From positions 1-8,434 of the forward strand of contig CAZTKT010000031.1 of assembly GCA_964614265.1 (NCBI GenBank): a stretch of DNA of 8,434 nt. Direction: 5' to 3'. This document shows, in pieces, positions 5,758 to 8,434 of this stretch. How positions within the stretch are numbered: the stretch's first letter is position 1; each line of letters starts with the position of its first letter. Origin of the DNA: JACQKD01 sp964614265. GTDB lineage: Bacteria > Patescibacteriota > Minisyncoccia > Phycocordibacterales > UBA918. Made by a program: the position numbers and the translations under genes. Below the pieces are notes generated by a model. That model worked only from the letters and a program-made list of their open reading frames with translations. It had not been told where the DNA came from and searched no databases.

Positions 5758-6900
5758 ATGGAACCACTCGCCGTACGGCTACGCCCACAAAATCTGGAGA
5801 CATTCGTCGGCCAGCAACATTTGGTTGGCACGGGGAAGCCACTGGCGCAGGCCATCGCCGAGCGCCATCTCTTTTCGTTTATTCTCTGGGGACCACCGGG
5901 GGTCGGGAAGACCACGCTCGCTCGCATCTACGCACAGGCACTCGGCGCATCTTTCTTTGAGCTCTCGGCGGTCTCTGCGGGAAAACAAGACGTGCGTACC
6001 ATTGTGGAGAAAGATACCGCTGACGTACCAAAGATTCTGTTTCTCGATGAGGTTCATCGTTTCAACAAAGCACAGCAGGACTTTCTTCTTCCGTATGTAG
6101 AGACTGGCACGCTCACGCTCATTGGCGCAACAACGGAAAATCCGAGTTTTGAGGTCATCCCCGCACTTCTCTCCCGTTGTCGAGTGTTTGTGCTCAATGA
6201 ACTTTCTGAAGAAGAGATGCGAAAGATTGTCAAACGTACAAAGCTAAAAGTAGACAAGGAAGCAGTTGACTGGCTCGTCGCGATGGCAAATGGTGATGCA
6301 CGACAAGCGCTCTCGATGCTTGAGAACACAGAGAAGCTCCATGGGAACGTCACAAAAGAGAATCTCATAGAGACACTCCAAGACAAACATCTTCGCTATG
6401 ACAAAGCGGGTGAGGAACACTACAACACGATAAGCGCCTTTATAAAAAGCATGCGCGCCTCACAACCAGACGCGGCGCTCTACTACCTTGCGCGCATGGT
6501 AGAAGCAGGAGAAGACCCAAAGTTTATCGCGCGACGCATGGTGATATTTGCAAGCGAAGACATCGGGCTCGCCCAACCGACCGCACTCGTGGTCGCAAAC
6601 GCAGTCTTCCGTGCTGTCGAGACCATCGGCTATCCGGAATGCGCGATCAATCTTGCGCACGGCGTGTCATATCTGTCGCTCGCCAAAAAAGATCGCTCGT
6701 CATATGATGCATACTTTTCTGCTGTCGCTGATGTGAAAAAGCTCGGCAATCTACCGATTCCTCTCCACGTCCGCAATGCGCCGACCAAACTCATGAAAGA
6801 CCTCGACTATGGCAAAGGGTATGACATGTATTCGAAGGAAAGTTACCTACCGGAGAAGCTGAAGGGGAAGAAGTATTTAAAAGGACTCCGCGAAGGATAA
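5758..6900 (+). CDS. rarA: Replication-associated recombination protein A (RarA/MgsA AAA+ ATPase)
   Basis: The product is 380 residues, about 60 shorter than E. coli RarA. It is a clamp-loader-like AAA+ ATPase that acts at stalled replication forks. Visible motifs are LRPQNLETFVGQQHLVG (8-24), Walker A GPPGVGKT (45-52), Walker B LFLDEVHRF (94-102), sensor 1 region GATTENPSFE (123-132) and the arginine-finger region SRCRVF (139-144). The C-terminal half carries the family tetramerisation domain, seen in DKHLRYDKAGEEHYN, SAFIKSMRASQPDAALYYLARM and RRMVIFASEDIGLAQP. The protein ends SYLPEKLKGKKYLKGLREG. A second, diverged copy of these last codons, extended further, lies at 7485-7560 beyond the downstream toxin-antitoxin pair, so the present C-terminus may have been acquired with that insertion. 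Confidence 0.95.
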   Translation: MEPLAVRLRPQNLETFVGQQHLVGTGKPLAQAIAERHLFSFILWGPPGVGKTTLARIYAQALGASFFELSAVSAGKQDVRTIVEKDTADVPKILFLDEVHRFNKAQQDFLLPYVETGTLTLIGATTENPSFEVIPALLSRCRVFVLNELSEEEMRKIVKRTKLKVDKEAVDWLVAMANGDARQALSMLENTEKLHGNVTKENLIETLQDKHLRYDKAGEEHYNTISAFIKSMRASQPDAALYYLARMVEAGEDPKFIARRMVIFASEDIGLAQPTALVVANAVFRAVETIGYPECAINLAHGVSYLSLAKKDRSSYDAYFSAVADVKKLGNLPIPLHVRNAPTKLMKDLDYGKGYDMYSKESYLPEKLKGKKYLKGLREG

Positions 6901-6904
6901 TAAT

Positions 6905-6932
6905 TTGACAAATATATACCATTGTATACAAT
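6905..6932 (+). promoter_or_regulatory. Promoter with embedded palindromic operator for the RelB-type antitoxin
   Basis: A consensus TTGACA (6905-6910) is followed after 16 bases by TACAAT (6927-6932), which ends seven bases before the antitoxin ATG at 6940, again predicting a leaderless transcript. ATTGTATACAAT (6921-6932) is a perfect 12-base palindrome that contains the -10 box, flanked by ATACC and GGTAT arms that are offset by two bases. This is the expected position of an operator bound by the antitoxin or the toxin-antitoxin complex. Confidence 0.75.
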
Positions 6933-6939
6933 GTGGTAT

Positions 6940-7218
6940 ATGAACACCAAAACGATACTAAATATCAAAACTGACAAAAAGCTAAAAAAAGCCGCTCAAG
7001 AAATGGCTGAGGAATTGGGTGTACCCTTGAGCACTGCGATCAACGCATTTCTGAAGCAATTTGTCCGGGAAAAAGAACTTGTGCTTTCTGCCGATAGACG
7101 GACGCCCACCCCATATCTGCAGAGGATACTAAAAGAAGCGGAAGAGGAATATGCCCGCGGCAAAGCGTCGGGGCCGTTTAGTGGGAAAGAGCTGATCGCG
7201 CATCTTAAAACACTGTAG
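6940..7218 (+). CDS. RelB/DinJ-family antitoxin
   Basis: The product is 92 residues from the ATG at 6940. An ATG at 6931 in the same frame is possible but lies inside the -10 box. The N-terminus, MNTKTILNIKTDKKLKKAAQ then ELGVPLSTAINAFLKQFV (to about residue 46), is the ribbon-helix-helix DNA-binding domain typical of RelB/DinJ antitoxins: a beta strand, a basic helix, then LGV.LSTAIN. The charged helical C-terminus, with ILKEAEEEYARGKASG, would wrap and inhibit the toxin. The stop is three bases before the toxin start, so the two are translationally coupled. The pair sits directly downstream of rarA but has its own promoter and operator, so it is probably autoregulated. Confidence 0.88.
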   Translation: MNTKTILNIKTDKKLKKAAQEMAEELGVPLSTAINAFLKQFVREKELVLSADRRTPTPYLQRILKEAEEEYARGKASGPFSGKELIAHLKTL

Positions 7219-7221
7219 TCC

Positions 7222-7482
7222 ATGCAGTATTTCGTTTCGAAGGGCTTCGAAAAGCAATTTAAAAAACTGCCGAAGAAACTGAAACAGCAGGTGATGGAGC
7301 GGCTACAGCTCTTTGTCACTGATCCGATGGAATATTGCTTGCGCAATCATCCGCTTACTAAAGAGTGGGCGGGGCACCGGAGTATCGATATGACAGGTGA
7401 CATACGGGCGATCTATATGGAAGTGGACGAGCGTGTCGCACGGTTCGTTGCAATCGGGTCGCACAGTGAGTTGTATGGGTGA
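7222..7482 (+). CDS. YafQ/RelE-family mRNA interferase toxin
   Basis: The product is 86 residues. In this family the toxin is a ribosome-dependent mRNA endonuclease that inhibits translation until neutralised by the adjacent antitoxin. The layout matches YafQ-like toxins: FEKQFKKLPKKLKQQV (9-24), NHPLTKEWAGHRSIDM (42-57), GDIRAIYMEVD (59-69) and FVAIGSHSELYG at the end (75-86). Likely catalytic or substrate-binding residues are H43, H52, R62 and H81, judged from conserved positions in the family. No truncation is evident, so the pair looks intact. Its stop codon falls immediately before the displaced rarA fragment, leaving no spacer between the toxin and the repeat. Confidence 0.88.
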   Translation: MQYFVSKGFEKQFKKLPKKLKQQVMERLQLFVTDPMEYCLRNHPLTKEWAGHRSIDMTGDIRAIYMEVDERVARFVAIGSHSELYG

Positions 7483-7484
7483 AG

Positions 7485-7560
7485 ATGTATTCAAAAGTTA
7501 CCTTCCAGAAAAACTCAAAGGGAAATACTATTTTGAACGGCTCTTCAGAGGGTATGAGGG
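7485..7560 (+). pseudogene. Displaced fragment of the rarA 3' end
   Basis: ATGTATTC at 7485 matches rarA at 6826. After a four-base deletion relative to rarA, the frame reads KSYLPEKLKGKYYFERLFRGYEGG, aligned to ESYLPEKLKGKKYLKGLREG in rarA. Most codons of the shared block differ only at the third base (CTT CCA GAA AAA against CTA CCG GAG AAG), so the two copies are old or came from different lineages. The fragment continues past the present rarA stop, and the open frame runs on to 7633 without further recognisable similarity. It is in the same orientation as rarA, bracketing the toxin-antitoxin pair with direct repeats. It has no start codon and cannot make RarA. Confidence 0.75.
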
Positions 7561-7629
7561 CGGGGTGCATAAGTTCATATACCTTATGGCACTCCTCTCA
7601 ATGAGAGAGGATATCGCCAATTGCATGTG

Positions 7630-7659
7630 TTAGACTCGTACATATCTAGATGCTAATAT
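7630..7659 (+). promoter_or_regulatory. Promoter of the membrane-anchored protein at 7670
   Basis: TTAGAC (7630-7635), 18 bases, then TAATAT (7654-7659) preceded by TGC, so an extended -10. The ATG at 7670 is ten bases further, predicting a leader of only a few bases. A hairpin TCCTCTC/GAGAGGA lies upstream at 7593-7611 but has no T run after it. Confidence 0.5.
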
Positions 7660-7669
7660 CCACACCATT

Positions 7670-8359
7670 ATGTCAGCACTGACAAAACACACACTTGTCA
7701 CTATTACAGTGACCGTAGTCATATCTGTGGCAGCTACGCTCGCGACACTTGCTTTTTGGTATCGTGGCGCGTCGATTCAATGCACCGTAGACTTACCCTG
7801 TCCAACTTGGGAATTTCTACAACCACCCCAACTGTCCCCCAGTACTGATTCTACAGCATCACCTACACCTTTTGTTCCCAAAGCTACATCGACTCCCTAT
7901 GTTCTTGATGACAATGGACAGGTAAAATTTCCAGAAAACACTATCGATACTTCAGATTGGCTCACTTATCGAAATGAGAGGTTTGGTTTTGAGATGCAGT
8001 ATCCGAAGAACTTTACTGTATCAGAACGTTCTGAAGATAGGGGGCAAATTATTTCCTTTAGAGACAATAGCAATAACTACTATAGTTTTACCGTTGTTGC
8101 TTACAAGCAAGCATTTGATGAATCACTAAGCACATCGGGCGATTTGCCAAGTCTTCCGCGCTCCGAAGGACACAATGCGATGGTGAATAATTTGCAGTCA
8201 GTGTATTTTGGATGGTCAGAAGCATTCGGCATGTTTATCGGTTCCTATAGTTTAGGCGATACTAATCATACATACTCAATCAATTACGCAGATGGGGACA
8301 GAACTATATACACTAACACCTACCAAAAGATGATCCTCTCGATCAAGTCTATTAAATAA
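7670..8359 (+). CDS. Membrane-anchored extracytoplasmic protein of unknown function
   Basis: The product is 229 residues. Residues 8-31 form one hydrophobic segment (TLVTITVTVVISVAATLATL) after a short Lys-containing N-terminus, consistent with a signal anchor and an outside C-terminus. Cys38 and Cys44 follow close to the membrane. A Pro/Ser/Thr linker (about 51-76) leads to a compact domain that opens DTSDWLTYRNERFGFEMQYP (93-112). The W..Y.N...GF...YP pattern is common in small PsbP-like exported domains of candidate-phyla bacteria and some Gram-positives. The domain alternates beta-type stretches and ends TYQKMILSIKSIK, like the final QIL.S.KF strand of such domains. It has its own promoter and lies alone between the rarA fragment and the contig-end repeat. 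Function unknown. Confidence 0.75.
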   Translation: MSALTKHTLVTITVTVVISVAATLATLAFWYRGASIQCTVDLPCPTWEFLQPPQLSPSTDSTASPTPFVPKATSTPYVLDDNGQVKFPENTIDTSDWLTYRNERFGFEMQYPKNFTVSERSEDRGQIISFRDNSNNYYSFTVVAYKQAFDESLSTSGDLPSLPRSEGHNAMVNNLQSVYFGWSEAFGMFIGSYSLGDTNHTYSINYADGDRTIYTNTYQKMILSIKSIK

Positions 8360-8379
8360 AAGCAGTGCACATCTTGTAG

Positions 8380-8434
8380 CTGAAGAAGCTGAAACACATC
8401 GGTGACACCCCAAAGTTCAACATTTGAGGCACAA
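8380..8434. repeat. Right copy of 55-bp terminal inverted repeat
   Basis: This is the exact reverse complement of bases 1-55. It begins CTGAAGAAGCTGAAACAC directly after a TAG triplet, 20 bases beyond the stop of the last gene. The repeat continues past the end of the window if it is a genomic multicopy element, so its full extent and identity cannot be judged here. Confidence 0.9.

Noticed and set aside
6940..7482. CRISPR, tRNA or integrase next to the toxin-antitoxin cassette
   Set aside because: I looked for regularly spaced repeats, a tRNA cloverleaf and tyrosine or serine recombinase motifs, and saw none in the window.
7397..7633. 78-codon ORF overlapping the toxin and the rarA fragment
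   Set aside because: Its first third is an out-of-frame reading of the toxin. Only the rarA-like middle is meaningful, and it is explained as a displaced gene end.

Overview
The window looks like a chromosomal contig from a small-genome bacterium, most likely of the Candidate Phyla Radiation (Patescibacteria, Parcubacteria-like). This placement is an inference. It rests on short intergenic gaps, genes that mostly lack Shine-Dalgarno sites and have -10 boxes almost touching the start codon, a Lys/Ala-rich secreted helical protein of a kind I associate with such genomes, and two solo toxin-antitoxin modules. TGA is used as a stop, so recoding groups such as Gracilibacteria are unlikely. No 16S rRNA or tRNA gene is visible.

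Layout: both ends carry the same 55-base sequence in inverted orientation. From the left come a short copy of the 3' end of fusA, an orphan Phd/YefM-type antitoxin, and the out-of-frame C-terminal remnant of its MazF/PemK-type toxin. An AT-rich gene with a HEPN-like RX5H motif follows on the minus strand, then complete fusA (EF-G, minus). About 1 kb of plus-strand accessory sequence comes next, with a 50-residue Gly/Pro-rich ORF and a secreted Lys/Ala-rich protein. Beyond it are rpsG and rpsL (minus). A divergent promoter region leads to rarA (plus), then a relB/dinJ-yafQ-like toxin-antitoxin pair, a degenerate second copy of the rarA 3' end, and a membrane-anchored protein of unknown function.

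The housekeeping core is the str cluster rpsL-rpsG-fusA plus rarA. The cluster is split: a plus-strand gene and a strong bidirectional terminator separate rpsG from fusA, so fusA probably has its own promoter. S12 carries Arg at the position of E. coli Lys42 and lacks the Pro90 equivalent; changes at both positions affect streptomycin response elsewhere.

The most unusual pattern is shared by the two accessory blocks. One (HEPN gene plus decayed phd-mazF) lies immediately downstream of fusA and ends in a second, diverged copy of the fusA 3' codons. The other (relB-yafQ-like pair) lies immediately downstream of rarA and ends in a second, diverged copy of the rarA 3' codons. In both cases the copies are in the same orientation. 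This fits insertion of small defence or toxin cassettes at 3' ends of housekeeping genes, with the cassette supplying a replacement gene end and pushing the old one downstream. No recombinase gene is in the window, so any mobilisation would be in trans. Recombination and decay without a dedicated mechanism remain possible.
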